Assembly (NCBI GenBank): GCA_030998015.1
Contig: JARWMV010000013.1
Location: 62,001-126,000 of the forward strand
DNA length: 64,000 nt
Direction of reading: 5' to 3'
Source: Ceratorhiza oryzae-sativae
Lineage: Eukaryota > Basidiomycota > Agaricomycetes > Cantharellales > Ceratobasidiaceae
Both the position numbers and the translations under genes were made by a program. The number at the start of each line of letters is the position of its first letter. Positions within the stretch are counted from its first letter, which is position 1. A model generated the notes under the pieces. That model was given only the letters and a program-made list of their open reading frames with translations. It was not told where the DNA came from and ran no database searches. Positions 1-11,716 of the stretch are shown here, piece by piece.

Positions 1-2918
1 CTGGAGTGTGTACTCTTCTCCGTTTTCCTTGGTCACCGACAGGTCGGAATCGGCAAACGACGTGGCCGAGGTAAACGCGATGGCTTTTTCGACAAAATGC
101 TGCACGGCCTCGGCTCGGACCGAGTAGAGTTCGCCCTTTTCTTGTTCCTCCTTGAGCTCCTCTTCCCAGATCTTGACGAGCTTGTCGAGGCGCTTCCCAG
201 CGACAAAGCACACGCGCGCGGCGTCCCGCTTGCCTTCTGCCCCCTCTGCCAGAACACGTTCTCCAAGTTCACCCACGAGCGAGCCAAAGACGTCTTCTTC
301 CGCCCATCGGCAAAGCACCACCAACACCTCTTTCCACTCGCCCACGTCCGCGCCGCGCACCAACTCGGTCAAGCCCTTGCGTCCCTGAACGACACCCTTG
401 AAGACGCGGAGATACCCACCCTCGGCCTGAGCCTGGTGCTCAAAGTACGCCATCCGGGTTTTCATCACCAGACCCTCGCCCTGGGCGAGCAAGAGCGCGT
501 CGGCCCATCGACCGGCCTGGATGCACAGTTCGACCGCGGTGTCCAGGTTCCGGGTGATCAGAGCGCGAGTGACGAGCGCAGACGTCGCGTCCTCTTTCTT
601 TGGGTGGAGTCGGAACGATTTGGGCGCGATGGACGGGGTGGTGGGCATGTCGCCCGCCACGCTCGACGAGCGGGATCCGATCGTCGCGGCCGCGCTCGAT
701 TCGCCGGTATAGGACAAGTGCGGGACCAGACCCGCTCGGGGTCGGATCGTGCTCGCGTCATGATGACCTACAACCTCGATCAACATGAAATCAAACAATC
801 TATTCAGAACACCCACCAGTTCCCAGTGTGTCGAAGAAATCTCCAACCGCGCCTCCGGCGGCAGCCTGCACAGGCTCGTCTCCAAACAGACTCGGCTCCG
901 TCGCAGTGGAAGCAGCATCGACCGGTTTGGCGTCCGAGCTAAACGCCGAGACCTCGGATGGAGCAGCTCCAGGCACGTCCGTTCCAGCCTCGGAATCTTC
1001 CTCCTCTTCGCCTTCTTTCTTGTCTTCACCTTCGGCTTCAGCGACGGGCGAATGGGGGACGTGAACAGCTTCGGCCGCAAATGACACGACAGGCTCGTAG
1101 GTCTTGGCTCGGACGGCAGCAAGCGCTTCGTCCAACGCGGCGGGAGAAGTATCGTACCCAACAAGTTTGACAAGCGCCGCTTTCGGATCAGGATCAAACA
1201 GCGCAAGCAGAGCAGGCCACGCTTGGTCCTCGGACGTAGACTGAACCCGGGCTTCGACAAACGCTTTCATTCCGCCATCCTTTTCTGCCTCGACAAGTTC
1301 CTTGGCACGCTTCACGACCCCTTCCTCTCCAACAACCTTTCGGATCGTGACCTTGCGTTCTTTCTTGTCGCCTTCTTCTAGACCCGGAGCTGGGTTAATT
1401 TGCGCCCGTACCTCAAATGGGGTACAGGAAGACTCACCAGTATTCCTAACCTCTACAACCCGTCCACCAAACCCGAACCTGGCTCCGACTGGAACACGTA
1501 GCCACTTGGGTGCCCTCTCCAGGCTCAAACTCGCACCGACATTTTGATCATTGGTCGTGTCGGCAAAATTAGCAGGGTCAAATACGTCATTGGGGTTGAC
1601 AGGGCCGCGGGCTGAAGGTGTCGAGGGTACGGGCGAGGATGTGGACTGGATGGAATGGATGTCAATCGAGCCGTCATAGTTGGCCGTCGCGAACATCGAG
1701 GGGTTCTTGAGGTTCCAAGACGTTTGGAATGACCAGTTGCTTGATGGAGGTAGCTATCGCCACTCAGGGTTAGCCATAATCCGAAATGAACGAAAAGGAT
1801 AAACGACGCACCTGCCCAACAATCTCGCCGTTCGTTGGATTCCAGCATATCGTGCGGTTGTCCTTGCCGCAACTGAGCAACAAGTCTGGATCGGCCGTGT
1901 TCCATGAGAGGGAGAGGATTCCGCGTTCGTGTCCAGAGAGAATCTTTTCGGGTGCACGGGCATTTCGGAGGTCCCAAAGTGTGAGGACGGGGGACGAGTC
2001 GTCTTCGGAAGCGATAATCAGACGGGTTGCCTGGACGAAGCCATGAGTGCGAGCAGAATGGAGTATAGGGAAGAACTTGCATTGTCCGGGTGCCAAGCAA
2101 CATCGCTCATGCCTCGCCTTACGCCACCTGCTCCACCAGGTCCGGCACCAGGAGGACCACCCCCGCCAACTCCACCTCCACCGTATTGGAGTGCAACCAC
2201 CTCGCGCTTGCCTCGTAAATCCCAAACGACAGTATACCCGCTCGGACTCGAGCTGGCCAGAATGTGCGCGACTTGGGCGTTCCAGGCGAGGGCCGAGATT
2301 CCGTCGAGTCGCTGTGACCGAGCGCCGGGTGTATATGGCGTGCCTGGATTTTTGAGATCCCAGATGTAGAGCTCAGAGCCGATGCTCGAGCCAGACGACA
2401 GCAGGGATGGCTGGAGAGTGTTGAAGTGGAGTGCTCGCACTGGGCCGGTGTGTGTTTGGTTCTGGAGAAGGCGGGCCGAGTTGACGCTATGCATCGAGTG
2501 AGCACATTGGACAATCACAGGAGGGCATGGCGTACTCGGTCTCGTGTGTGATTTGCGCAGGATCCCATAGCTCCAAATGCCCAGACTCCAGTCCGGCAGC
2601 GATTACACCCTGTGGTCGGTCGGGGTGGACATATCCCCACGCGAGTCGGTTAAACCTGTCCATCCGAATTAGCGGTTATCAAATCCGTCGCATACAGACT
2701 CGCCTGGCAGAAGTAGTGGCAACTCCGCTGGGCTTGAGCCCGCCCTCGTTGCCGAGCGTGATGTTTCCGTCCTGAAAGTCGGGCGTCCAGATCTCGAGAT
2801 GGGCATCGTTGGAAAACGACGCGTCGAGTGCGCCAGACACGGTCCCCGTCGCGAGCGCCGGGCTCGAGCTGGGCGACCACGCGAACGTCGCCGTGCGCAC
2901 AATCTCTTTCAGTTTCAT
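1..2918 (-). CDS. SEC31: SEC31, COPII outer-coat protein (3' end beyond window)
   Basis: Sec31 pairs with Sec13 to form the outer cage of COPII vesicles at ER exit sites. The start ([19 protein letters not shown] ending at 2918) is the typical Sec31 N-terminus. WD40 blades follow in several exons: [17 protein letters not shown] near 2340, [30 protein letters not shown] near 1900-2000 and the [17 protein letters not shown] blade at 1696. After a glycine/acid-rich stretch and an intron at about 768-830 comes the alpha-solenoid part ([20 protein letters not shown] near 500). Short introns lie near 2660-2690, 2490-2520, 2200-2220, 1750-1810 and 768-830; exact junctions are not all certain. The C-terminal proline-rich region and stop lie left of base 1. 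A 281-codon open frame on the + strand at 97-942 is its antisense shadow. The family call is firm; exon ends are inferred. Confidence 0.95.
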
Positions 2919-3383
2919 CGCGTCGTCGTCGTCCCAGGTCGGTCGGGACGCTTAGCTCGTTGTGGTCGTGGATGTATTGCGTGGAGAAGACACGTCAGAT
3001 GCAAGTGGCTGTGTTCGTCAACAGCTGGGCGCTAGTCTCAAGTCGACTCTCTTGGATCGGAAAATGCGATTGAACCGTGCTATGATACAACCATCTACGT
3101 AATGCATAGGGATCTCCTGGGAACATGGCCCCGCATGACTCTTCCATCGACCCAATATAACCATGATGCCCCCAGAGACAAGCAGTTTTGAGGGCCTATA
3201 TGCATAGAACGGTCGCTCTCCCCCTGGATCAAACTCGTCGCGATCGGATGATGTGATAGTTTGGATCATAAGGAGCTTCACATAATCCTGCCCCACGTCC
3301 ACCTGCATAAACCCAAACACGAGATTGAGAAAACACTCAGAACCGGGCCTTGGCAACTTACTCACACGGAATAGCCCAAACCA
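2919..3383. other. Intergenic: SEC31 5' flank and 3' flank of paralogue A
   Basis: This stretch holds the presumed SEC31 promoter and the 3' flank of paralogue A. A 115-codon open frame on the minus strand (3018-3365) has no recognisable domain and could be extra 3' exon sequence of A, but no splice signal ties it in. Confidence 0.4.
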
Positions 3384-4204
3384 CTATCTGTTATCAAATT
3401 GCACGATATCAAGGAGTTCCAGACGATCAAGCACCGACTTTGTCTCATCCATTCTCTGAAAGATAAAAGGCCGATACCCGTGAATAGCTTCCACTTTTGC
3501 TCTCGTGCTCGACAGACGTTGCAGATCAGCATAAAGTATTTCCCACTCAAAATCCCGGCTCTGCTCCAACGCAACCGTCTGGATCAAGCTCGCCAGAGCC
3601 GCCGCCAAAGCAAACGACGTGGAAGCAATCAAAGAGAGCCTGGGAATAAAGGCCAGCACCGCGCTCACGACAGTCAAACCATCTCGAACCCAGCCCAGGA
3701 ATTTGATCCACCGCGGCGTAGCTGCATGTGAACGTTCGATCAACGACGCTTGGGCGCCAATGGCCCCAAGAGAGGAACCAAGTGTCGAAACGTGCTGGAA
3801 AAGTTCCTCGCTCAAGCGTACCGTTTCATGGACCAATCGACGTGCTTCTCGGATCAACACCCTGGGGGGATTCAAGAGTCGTATGAGCTGCCTGAGTGTC
3901 AGCTGAAGCTGCGCTGCAGATATGATCGTGGCCCGCGTGAGGCCCAAGCAGCGAAAGCACATACCACTCAACTCTACCAATGCTGGCTTGGGCTGCTTTT
4001 GACTATGTAACGAGACACAGATCAGTCATGCGAGAGTGTGTTTGATACTCATAGAACGACAAACCGGCCAATCGCTATCCTAACGCTGATTAGTTCCTCG
4101 TAAAGCAACTCCAACTTTGTACATATTCCCTCGATAGCCGTGGCAGATCCATCCAGTCTCCGAGCAACTCGCTGGGGATCAGAACTGCGACTGCGAAATT
4201 CCAT
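3384..4204 (-). CDS. Paralogue A of a helical/hydrophobic-hairpin family
   Basis: I do not recognise this family. Exon 1 runs from the ATG ending at 4204 (MEFRSRSSDPQRVARRLDGS) to a donor GTTTGT near 4046. The acceptor is at about 4005, immediately before a conserved TCAAAA(A/G)CA; exon 2 runs to the TAG at 3384. The protein is about 250 residues: an N-terminal helix, a region with a CxxC (MCFRC), a coiled segment, a conserved block WIKFLGWVRDGLTVVSAVLA, a long hydrophobic stretch (two membrane-helix lengths, about residues 150-200) and a C-terminal helix rich in charged residues. Paralogue B has the same exon layout and splice phases, though A has one extra base just before the shared donor sequence, so the donor in A has to be GTTTGT to keep frame. 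The hairpin suggests membrane insertion; function unknown. Confidence 0.65.
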
Positions 4205-5075
4205 TTTCTTGAAAGCAAAGGGTGTTCGAATAAGCCACCAAAAACGTGATTACAGCGACATGCCAAGGGTTCCTTTATACCCGAGCAAAGTGCTACCTCG
4301 CCCCCTCATAGCCTGGTTGTGCAACTGCTTGAGCGGTTTGCGAATCATGAGCGGGAGATTGAGACGCTCATTTTTGATTTGCTAGACGGGAATGAAGCAA
4401 GAGCACTGGCTGGCGGCAAACTCATTGTGGAGGTTTGAAGCGCAGAGATCGAAACGCGTGCGGATGTTCTTGTACCACGTTCGCATGTAATGCACAGCTG
4501 AGAGCTCAAGCGCACGACTAGGGCTGGCCATTTCCGATGGGCAACAGAGGGCTGCCTGAGAAGTACTGCGTGGAAATGACCTCATGGCATTCCATCCGAA
4601 AACATCTGTGGGTCCACCTGGACTGCATGAGTCGCTCAAATTCATGAGCCAAGCCACGAGTTGACTCATCTCACCGAGATTTCCAGATCCCCCCGGTGGC
4701 CTATGGTCTAGCCAGTCTGTGCTATTACTTTGTGTATTATATTCATATTTTGTAGAATGTGCGAGATTATCGAGCCCGAATCGAGTCGAGTGTATATTCG
4801 CAGTATATGCGCAGCGCCAGTCGGTGTGGTTCACTCGTAATCGCTGGGTATAAATAAAGGCACTGTGATCTCCTTGTACCCTTTCCATTCACTCTTGCAT
4901 TTAGAAGCCTTTTATGAACTTACTCTATACTCTGCACAATACATATTTAGTTTCAACGCTTGGTTCTATGACTGAGAATCCAAACAAGCTGATCACTCCG
5001 ATTCGCTTGAGCGGGTCTACTACTGTGGGCGCTAAGCCAGGTGCAACAGGATCGGGACATGCACGGTTCTATAAG
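4205..5075. other. Intergenic, with a TATA-preceded 67-codon + strand ORF
   Basis: A TATAAATAAAGG element at 4847-4858 (+) precedes a 67-codon ATG frame at 4914-5117 (MNLLYTLHNTYLVSTL...) that overlaps the 3' end of paralogue B on the other strand. It has no recognisable domain and may be chance. A minus-strand frame at 4382-4888 also lacks any family signature. Confidence 0.25.
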
Positions 5076-6270
5076 TCAAACTCTGCAATCTGGAAATGGT
5101 ATTGCAGCGTGGTGTGATACAAAAAGTTCCAATATAGAATAGGGGATGTGGTGCTTGTTAATGATAAGCCCTCGTTCAAAAGTGCGCTCGATTCGTATAG
5201 TCCATATTCTGATCCGAGATTCAATATTCGTAGGAAGCCCGTCAAGCCGTCGAAAATGTGACAGGAAAGGAGGCATGTTGCGGTTCCCCATCAACTCGCT
5301 AAGATCGTGTTGAGCCGCTATCTGTTCTGGATCAGATGTATCTATACAAGAGTGAGTTCGGGGACGTCCCGAGAAATAGGACACGTACTCATCTGGAACA
5401 GCCTGCTCATCCGGAACGGCTGGCTCATCCGAATTAGCCTGCTGATCCACAAATCCGTTATCTAAAGTCATGTCCTCCCAGAGTTGATACTGTTCAATTA
5501 TGAACATTGTCTCCTCCAAACTAGGATCGATGTCAAGTTTATAATCTCGAATCGCTCGCACCCGCGTTCGGGCATCGGAAACATTCCGGAGGGCAGCATG
5601 AAGCTCGTCACCCATAGGATTCCTATACCAAGTCAAGGCCACCTGGTGAAGCTTGGAAGCACCTCCCCCCAGAGCAAAGGTCAAGGGCGCAAACAACTGC
5701 AGTTTCGGGATCATCAATAGCACTGTGCTAATGATGGGCAAAATTTTGCTGATCCAACCCAGAACCTTTACCCACCACGGTTGTGCGGCCTGTGCACGCC
5801 TGATCGACGAGGCTAGGGTATCGATGGCGTCGAGAGATGAATAAATATGTGAAATCCGCTCAAACAGTGCCCCAGTCAATTGCCTCGTTTCGTTTGCCAA
5901 GCTGTGCGTATCCGGATTCGATACTAAACGGGAGCCTACGAGTCGTGCCAGCCCCCTGTACTTTAACTGGAGCTGGGTCGCGGCTTCCCTCGCTCCTTGT
6001 ACGTCATCTGTGCAATCAGCGCACATTTGATCTATCTGTATAATCGATGGCTTGAGTTGTTTTTGACTATGAGATAATACATAAGTCAATCATGCGAGGT
6101 ACTCCTCCATCCCGATGACAATACAAACCGGCTAATTTCGTTCTGACACTATTTATCTCATAATGAACAATCTCTAACTGATTGCATATAGTCTGCATTT
6201 TTGGGGAAGATCCATTCAAGTCACAAACAGTTTGGCGGATATTGGAGGTACGAGTATAGCCGGGCTCCAT
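5076..6270 (-). CDS. Paralogue B of the helical/hydrophobic-hairpin family, with C-terminal extension
   Basis: Same family as A, C and D. Exon 1 is placed from the ATG ending at 6270 (MEPGYTRTSNIRQTV), which aligns residue for residue with the start of A; the frame is open further up to 6423. The intron has a GTATTG donor (about 6125) and an acceptor before TCAAAAACAACTC (about 6071), phases matching. Exon 2 encodes a Cys pair (MCADC), a coiled segment, the block WWVKVLGWISKILPIISTVL, a hydrophobic region and a charged C-terminal helix. Unlike its relatives, B continues for about 130 residues: a short imperfect repeat (DEPAVPDEQAVPDE, from three 24-nt units near 5380-5450), then a soluble tail to the stop at 5076. 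Membrane association is inferred from the hairpin; no catalytic motif is visible. Confidence 0.65.
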
Positions 6271-6423
6271 GTTCTCCAGAGCGGGACATCGTTTCAAGGA
6301 GCAGGTGCAGTAATCGATCAATGTTTTTGTACCCGCGAAAGGAGCGCTGCTTTCCACAAGGTGCTCCCCTACTAGGGGTGACCCGTTTCCGGCCACCCCA
6401 AAATCGAGCCCATTTCTAGCCAT

Positions 6424-7304
6424 TCGCTCGTTCTCTCAGTACATGGCAGGGTTGAAAATCCGTGAAAAATCGTGAAGCATACTAGATGGCTGATCCAACT
6501 ATGTGCAAATCTGCGGGCTAAACAACCCGGCTGCAGCTGACCTGGAGCACATACAAGACACCATTTCGGGAGTCAAAGTGCATCCGTTAAACTCCGAGGG
6601 CAAAACGGGAGACATGAGCGTTCGCAAAACGTATGTTGTCTTTACCCGATGATGTAAGTAGGCAAGCTGCTATCATTGTGACGCTGTCCGAGGTCAGTTA
6701 CCTCAACGCGCAAAGAGCTGTGCAATTTTCTGTAGTGCCAAGGGGCGGAGCGACCAGTTGACTCCGTCGGGACAGCGCCATACTATGCTAAAGATGGCTA
6801 GACTAAGAATCTACAACGAGCGGTCACTGGCTGAGTGCTGCACAGCCGGTGCTATCCGATATGGATAACAGTTTCCGGAGCTGGCCACAAATAGGCCCTC
6901 AACCTCTTGACTTACTCAAGCTGTTCCTCACGTAGTTCTTCTCCAAAATATTTTCTGCTGGAACTGAAGATGCATGAGATGCCGGCGTTTCTTTACATTC
7001 ACTTTTTGAGTCTCAAAGCCCTGCGCCGATGGGTACAGGTCTCACAAAACGAAATCGCGGCCGGAAATGGGTCACCCCTGGTATCTGCAAGTTGCGCATG
7101 TGATGGCCGTAGGCGGAAAATCGAATTGTTCGTTGGACCTTTCCTGGGCACGATCTGCCTAGTGAAAGCGAAAATCAACCAAGCCTACAGCGGTTGATCG
7201 AGGGGCAATCAATGGGAGATACGCATTCCGAGTCTTTTCAGATTTGTGCAACCCACACGGATGAGTCTTTCCCATCGGATACAGCGCGCAGCCACAACCG
7301 GACA
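6424..7304. other. No gene seen; short inverted duplicate
   Basis: No supported gene. A 24-nt segment (ggccggaaa-gggtcacccct-gta) at about 7060-7083 (+) is repeated inverted at about 6367-6391 with two mismatches. The inverted copy lies in the 5' flank of paralogue B. The rest shows no structure I can name. Confidence 0.4.
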
Positions 7305-7537
7305 GCCGTCGGGAAAAAGCCCCGGGGCAAATTTGACCCGGTGTGGCAAACCGGGTCGGTTACATCATGTAACCGCCCGGGCTGTGTAATCTCTACAAAT
7401 TTGCCCTGTTTACCCATGGCAAATTGTGCAAACCGGGGTAAATAACGGCGTGTTTCACCCGGGGGAAGGCAAACTGGGAAAATGGGCAAATTGGATGTAA
7501 TTTGCCCAAATTTGCCTGGGGCTTTTTTCCTGACGGC
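7305..7537. mobile_element. Foldback (MITE-like) element, about 233 bp
   Basis: The two ends form terminal inverted repeats of about 33 nt: 7305-7337 begins gccgtcgggaaaaagcccc, and the complement of 7505-7537 begins gccgtcaggaaaaaagcccc, both continuing into a shared caaattt. The interior is rich in the word caaattt and contains no gene. No clear target duplication was found. This is the structure of a non-autonomous DNA transposon. Confidence 0.7.
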
Positions 7538-8585
7538 TCCGGGCGGGGATACAAGCACACCCGAGGGGAGAGGACTGGGTACTACAGCACGCCATTCGAA
7601 AATATGCGTGGGGTAATTGGGGCTTCATGAGGCACACGACCTCCTCAGGTGAAGATGAGAGTGGCCAGTGTCGTCAAATTATAATGTCAGAGTGTTAATC
7701 AGTGTAAGTTACGTAAGCTGTTAAAACATTCGACATGTTACTTGACAATGTTAAATGGCACATGACATACGTACACAATATGATACGTACGGAATGGCAT
7801 TTTCAAGCCCAAATAAGCACATAAGAAACGAGTTCAAGCCGAAGCTACATCTGCGTTGAAGGTCATGTCGTCCTGCGCTTCCTCTGTCGCTAAATGGTAC
7901 ATTTCAAATTCCTTGGCCAAGTTTGCAATTCCTGTCTGCTTGAAAACGTTCAAACTGTCTGCTTCAGGTACTGTCACTGTAGGAATCCGATGTACCAAAA
8001 TTTAGCCTCGAACGGACCTTTTTTAGTACAGGGCTAAAAACTATGAATTGGAGCAACCCAATCGTACTGGTTTTCAGTACGATTCGTACCGGTACGATTT
8101 TACGAGATGGCTGAGTTCAAATCGCTATCAAACATACCAAAAAGCGACTCAGTAAAAATGGTATGATACAACCCAAAACGGTACAAAGAATATCGAAGGC
8201 CAAGAACTATATGAAACGTACTGAACATGACCCATGTGAACGTACTAAAAATGACCCATCAAAAACAAGTAGCCAATTCGAGTGTGTGCGTACGTTTTGC
8301 ATCAGAAATGACCTACTCAAGTCAGTATGAAACGTAGTGGAAAAGACAGGTGTGAATGGGCCGAAACCGTTCAATTACAGTGGCGCATTGACAATATACT
8401 CGGAAATTCAGGATGATTGGACAAGGTAATATCAATTATTCACAAAAATACAATGAGAAGACTAGAGTGAATAAAATGAATAGTGAAATCAGACGGGAGA
8501 GAGACGGAACAAGACATAGATTTGGCGAAAGCAAAAGGAAATTTCACTCACTAGATATAGTATCACAAACAAAGTCCTAGCGCGG
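7538..8585. other. AT-rich spacer with GTAC-rich repeats
   Basis: No gene. Around 8065-8100 the word GTAC occurs repeatedly in a nearly self-complementary arrangement, and a 24-nt unit (aacgtact-aa-atgaccca-) is repeated in tandem at about 8214-8262. It probably belongs to the transposon block. Confidence 0.4.
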
Positions 8586-11206
8586 CTATTGCACCGCTTC
8601 CCATGGTCGGCTGAGATTTGTGTGTGCAAGCACAATCGCATTCGCTGACGGACGGTCCAAGCAGATTGAGGTAATGTGGCCACACTCAAGATTGCTCTCC
8701 GTCTGCGGGGTTGCAATCTCCGAAGGGCCATGCGCACCGGGTCTCGTTCGCAACCAGACGGCGCTCCCGTTGTCAACTGGGGTCAACGACCTCATCGAGT
8801 GTATCGACTTGACCAACCACGGTGTCTCGCTCGACAATAAACGACCTCCCACGCACTGTAGTGACACGCCCAACTAGGCAGTCAATCTTTGTCGCGTCGA
8901 CGACCTCTGGGTGGGCGTAGCCATTTTCTAGCAACTTGTATTCGATGATGTCTGCGCTAGCAATGAGCCGCATGTACGGGAAGGGCGACACGACAGCGAG
9001 GATGAGGGGTTCAATATTCTGATTGGGCACCTCGGCGTGTTGAGATAGTTCGTGAAGGAATATGGCATCGGGGACGATGTACTGTTCCACACGTCCGTAG
9101 CTCAGGATCTCGTCACAGAGCTCAACCGCAGGACCACGATCCCAGCGCCAATGAGATTTGGTAGAATAATACTATTCGTGCCATTAATTAGTAAAAAATA
9201 GTATCCCTGGCTCATACATCGGCTCTCACCTGAGCATGCGAGGCGTCACGCCCTTCCCCAGGAGCAGTGTTTGACATATGGTGTCCGCGGAAGAGATCGC
9301 CACCAACAATGCCGCCAGTATTGGATTTGACAATGCGTTGCATTTTGCCCCATATCCTGAGTTCATGGCTAGCCAGCGCGTTGCGAACTAGGCGCTCAGG
9401 GACGTTGATATTACGACTAACGGCCGCCGCAACCTTGTGAATGAGATTTGGCTGGATGAGTCCAAATCGCGTTGGCTGTACAAATACAAGGTCCAAGTAG
9501 CCTTCGTAGCGTGTACCCGTGGCGAGACTGCTGCGGCGTTCCTCCAAATCGAGTGCCTCGGTGAGGCCGTAGATGAGCTTGATTTGCGAGAGCTGTGCGA
9601 GCTGGAGAACACGAAGGTTAATGCTGGAGTAAGGATAGAGTCGACTTTTGTTTGCTCGTGCGATAGCCCCGCAGAACCGTTCCATTGGGAACGCCCAGTA
9701 GTACCATACAGGGCCCATGGCCTCAATATCATCGGCGATGTGGAGGAGGGCATGGAGGGGAAGAGTACAGACCGCAAGGCGCTGAGGATCGTTGCAAAAA
9801 TATAGGCTAGAATAAATTAAATGTAATACACTATTGATGGTATGACATGTAGGGGATTTCGTACCTTTCAAAGTCCTTGACCCATTGTGCAAATCCCTTG
9901 CGAATATCGTTCAACTCGTTGCGCTTGCGTGTATGCCCAAGACACATGTTAATGAGCTTCACAAGGCGGATGAAATGCTTGTAGAAGCGGGGATGTTCAA
10001 ACCGATCATGCAGGAGCGCGGGGGCAATAGTCGTCGCAAAAAGCATCATGCTTTCGGAAGTGAACTCATAGCGCTTCTCAGCATTATTAGGGACACGACA
10101 GCCGAATGCAGCGGGTATGGTGCTGCCACTACTTGCACACGCTGCGCCAACCTCATTCCATACACCCGGCTGGAGGACATGATCCTCGCTGCCAGTCCCA
10201 AAGTCTGCCCAACGGCCGGAGTGAGCCCATAGATCAAACAAGCTTGGAAGTATATTTTCGAACATGATGTGCATAAAGTCGTGTGGAAAGGAGGCGGGAA
10301 GTCGAGGGAAGCAAGGCGTGCGAGGGGAGATAGGCCATTAACACCTGTCGCCCGTTGTTGTGCCTGTTCGTCAGCATCGTTCCTTGCACGGCATGGGAGC
10401 TTGGCGTTGGGCCCCTTCATTGACCTTAACTTGGCCATAGCAGGCATGTCGGCAAAACAAGCGATGAGGTAGGCGCGGAGGGAAAATGTGTGCTCATCGA
10501 CAGCGTCAAATGCCGGGATACCACGGGCGAGGTCCTCGAGCTCATCAATGCGGGGTTCTAGGTATGTCGCAATTTCCTTTGGGGCCTGGGGGCCAGGGAT
10601 AACGCCTATGCACAGGATGTGCTGAAGCTGGGTTCGTATTGACGGTGGGAGGTTGTAATTGAATAAAATAAGCGGCCAACAGGTTTGTTTCCGCGACTTG
10701 AATGGCCCAAATCCATCGGTTGAGAGACCAAGCGCAATATCGGTTGGCTTCGAGAAATAATGGTGTGTAAGAGTCTCGGCGCCAACTGTAACATGCCGAC
10801 CAAGAAGTTGTTAGTAGTATTCACCGTCAAAGATGTCAGTGATTAAGTCTGACACAACAAGGCGGGTGGCGCGGTAGCGGAGCTTGCGTGCCATTTTCGA
10901 GTTGTAGAAAAGCATGGGGAGGCGGGGGATAATGGGGAGGTACTGAAACAGACGGCGTGGAACACGGCGGGTTGGCAAATGGGGGTGTGACTTGTAACGG
11001 GGCTCGTTGCAATAGGGGCATAGCTCCTCATTCGCGTAGTCACCAGTATACGCCACACATGAATTAACACAGCAGTCGATTGCGGAGCCGCGGAGACCAG
11101 AAAGTATGCCCACATCACGAAAACACGCCCCCATCAAATAACTGCTCGGGAGGCAATTGAGTCCGTTGAGTCCATTGAAATTAATGGTCCCACCTCGAGC
11201 TCTCAC
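8586..11206 (-). pseudogene. Decayed Tnp2-type (CACTA/EnSpm-like) transposase
   Basis: Reads from right to left as a fragmented Tnp2 protein of the kind common in agaricomycetes. In order: a Cys-rich zinc ribbon (AIDCCVNSCVAYTGDY then CPYCNEPRYKS, near 11040-10990), the block FYNSKMARKLRYRA near 10900, TDGFGPFKSRKQTCWPLILF near 10690, IGVIPGPQAPKEIATYLEP near 10570, a segment with ASGSTIPAAFGCRVPN near 10120, then CTLPLHALLHIADDIEAMGP and YYWAFPMERFCGA near 9660-9760, and a C-terminal part with IDCLVGRV near 8890. The frame is broken by a TAA at 10811-10813 and by shifts near 10280-10440 and 9830-9890 and 9100-9210. The N-terminus is missing; its first residues run into the long inverted repeat. 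It cannot encode a working transposase as read. Confidence 0.88.
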
Positions 11207-11716
11207 AGCTCATTGAGGATTGCAAATTAGTGCATGATCGGGCGCCTACGTTGCAAATGTTAACCAGAATGTAAACCCACCGTTATTTTTTGAAATAAAT
11301 GCGTTCAATCGATTCTGCGGGCCAAACTACCCCTACGGTTCAGATGGGTGGAGCGGGCCAGCAGTATCGCTGGGAAGTTCGACCGTGGCCTCACGAAATG
11401 TCTGGACGTTCAATTGTCTGACTAATGTTGGGTGACCCCGAACCGACGAATTCACCTGAAACTGCATGGATTGCGACCCCGCCCGCATGACGCGTGGGTA
11501 ATTCGGTCTGCAGAATCGATTGAACCCATTTATTTTAAAAAATAACGGTGGGTTTACATTCTGGTTAACATTTGCAACGTAGGCGCCCGATCATGCACTA
11601 ATTTGCAATCCTCAATGAGCTCGTGAGAGCTCGAGGTGGGACCATTAATTTTGATGGACTCAATGAACCAATCGCCTCCCGACCAGTTATTCGATGGGGG
11701 GGGGGCGTTTTCGTGA
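11115..11716. repeat. Long inverted repeat, two arms of about 220 bp around a 160-bp spacer
   Basis: The arm 11115-11333 matches the reverse complement of 11494-11716 over its whole length with few mismatches and small gaps (for example a run of 11-12 G in the right arm against fewer C in the left). The central half, around gtgcatgatcgggcgcctac, is essentially identical. The left arm contains the first residues of the Tnp2 relic, so the repeat arose from or captured transposon sequence. A transcript across it would fold into a long hairpin. Confidence 0.9.

Noticed and set aside
97..942. 281-codon + strand open frame
   Set aside because: Antisense to the SEC31 solenoid exon, which has a clear family match; the long frame results from the high GC content and biased codon use of SEC31.
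1525..2103. 192-codon minus frame starting [16 protein letters not shown]
   Set aside because: Runs across SEC31 exons in the wrong frame; the WD40 sequence is read in the neighbouring frame.
7194..7558. ORFs within the foldback element
   Set aside because: They cross the terminal inverted repeats and have no conserved pattern.
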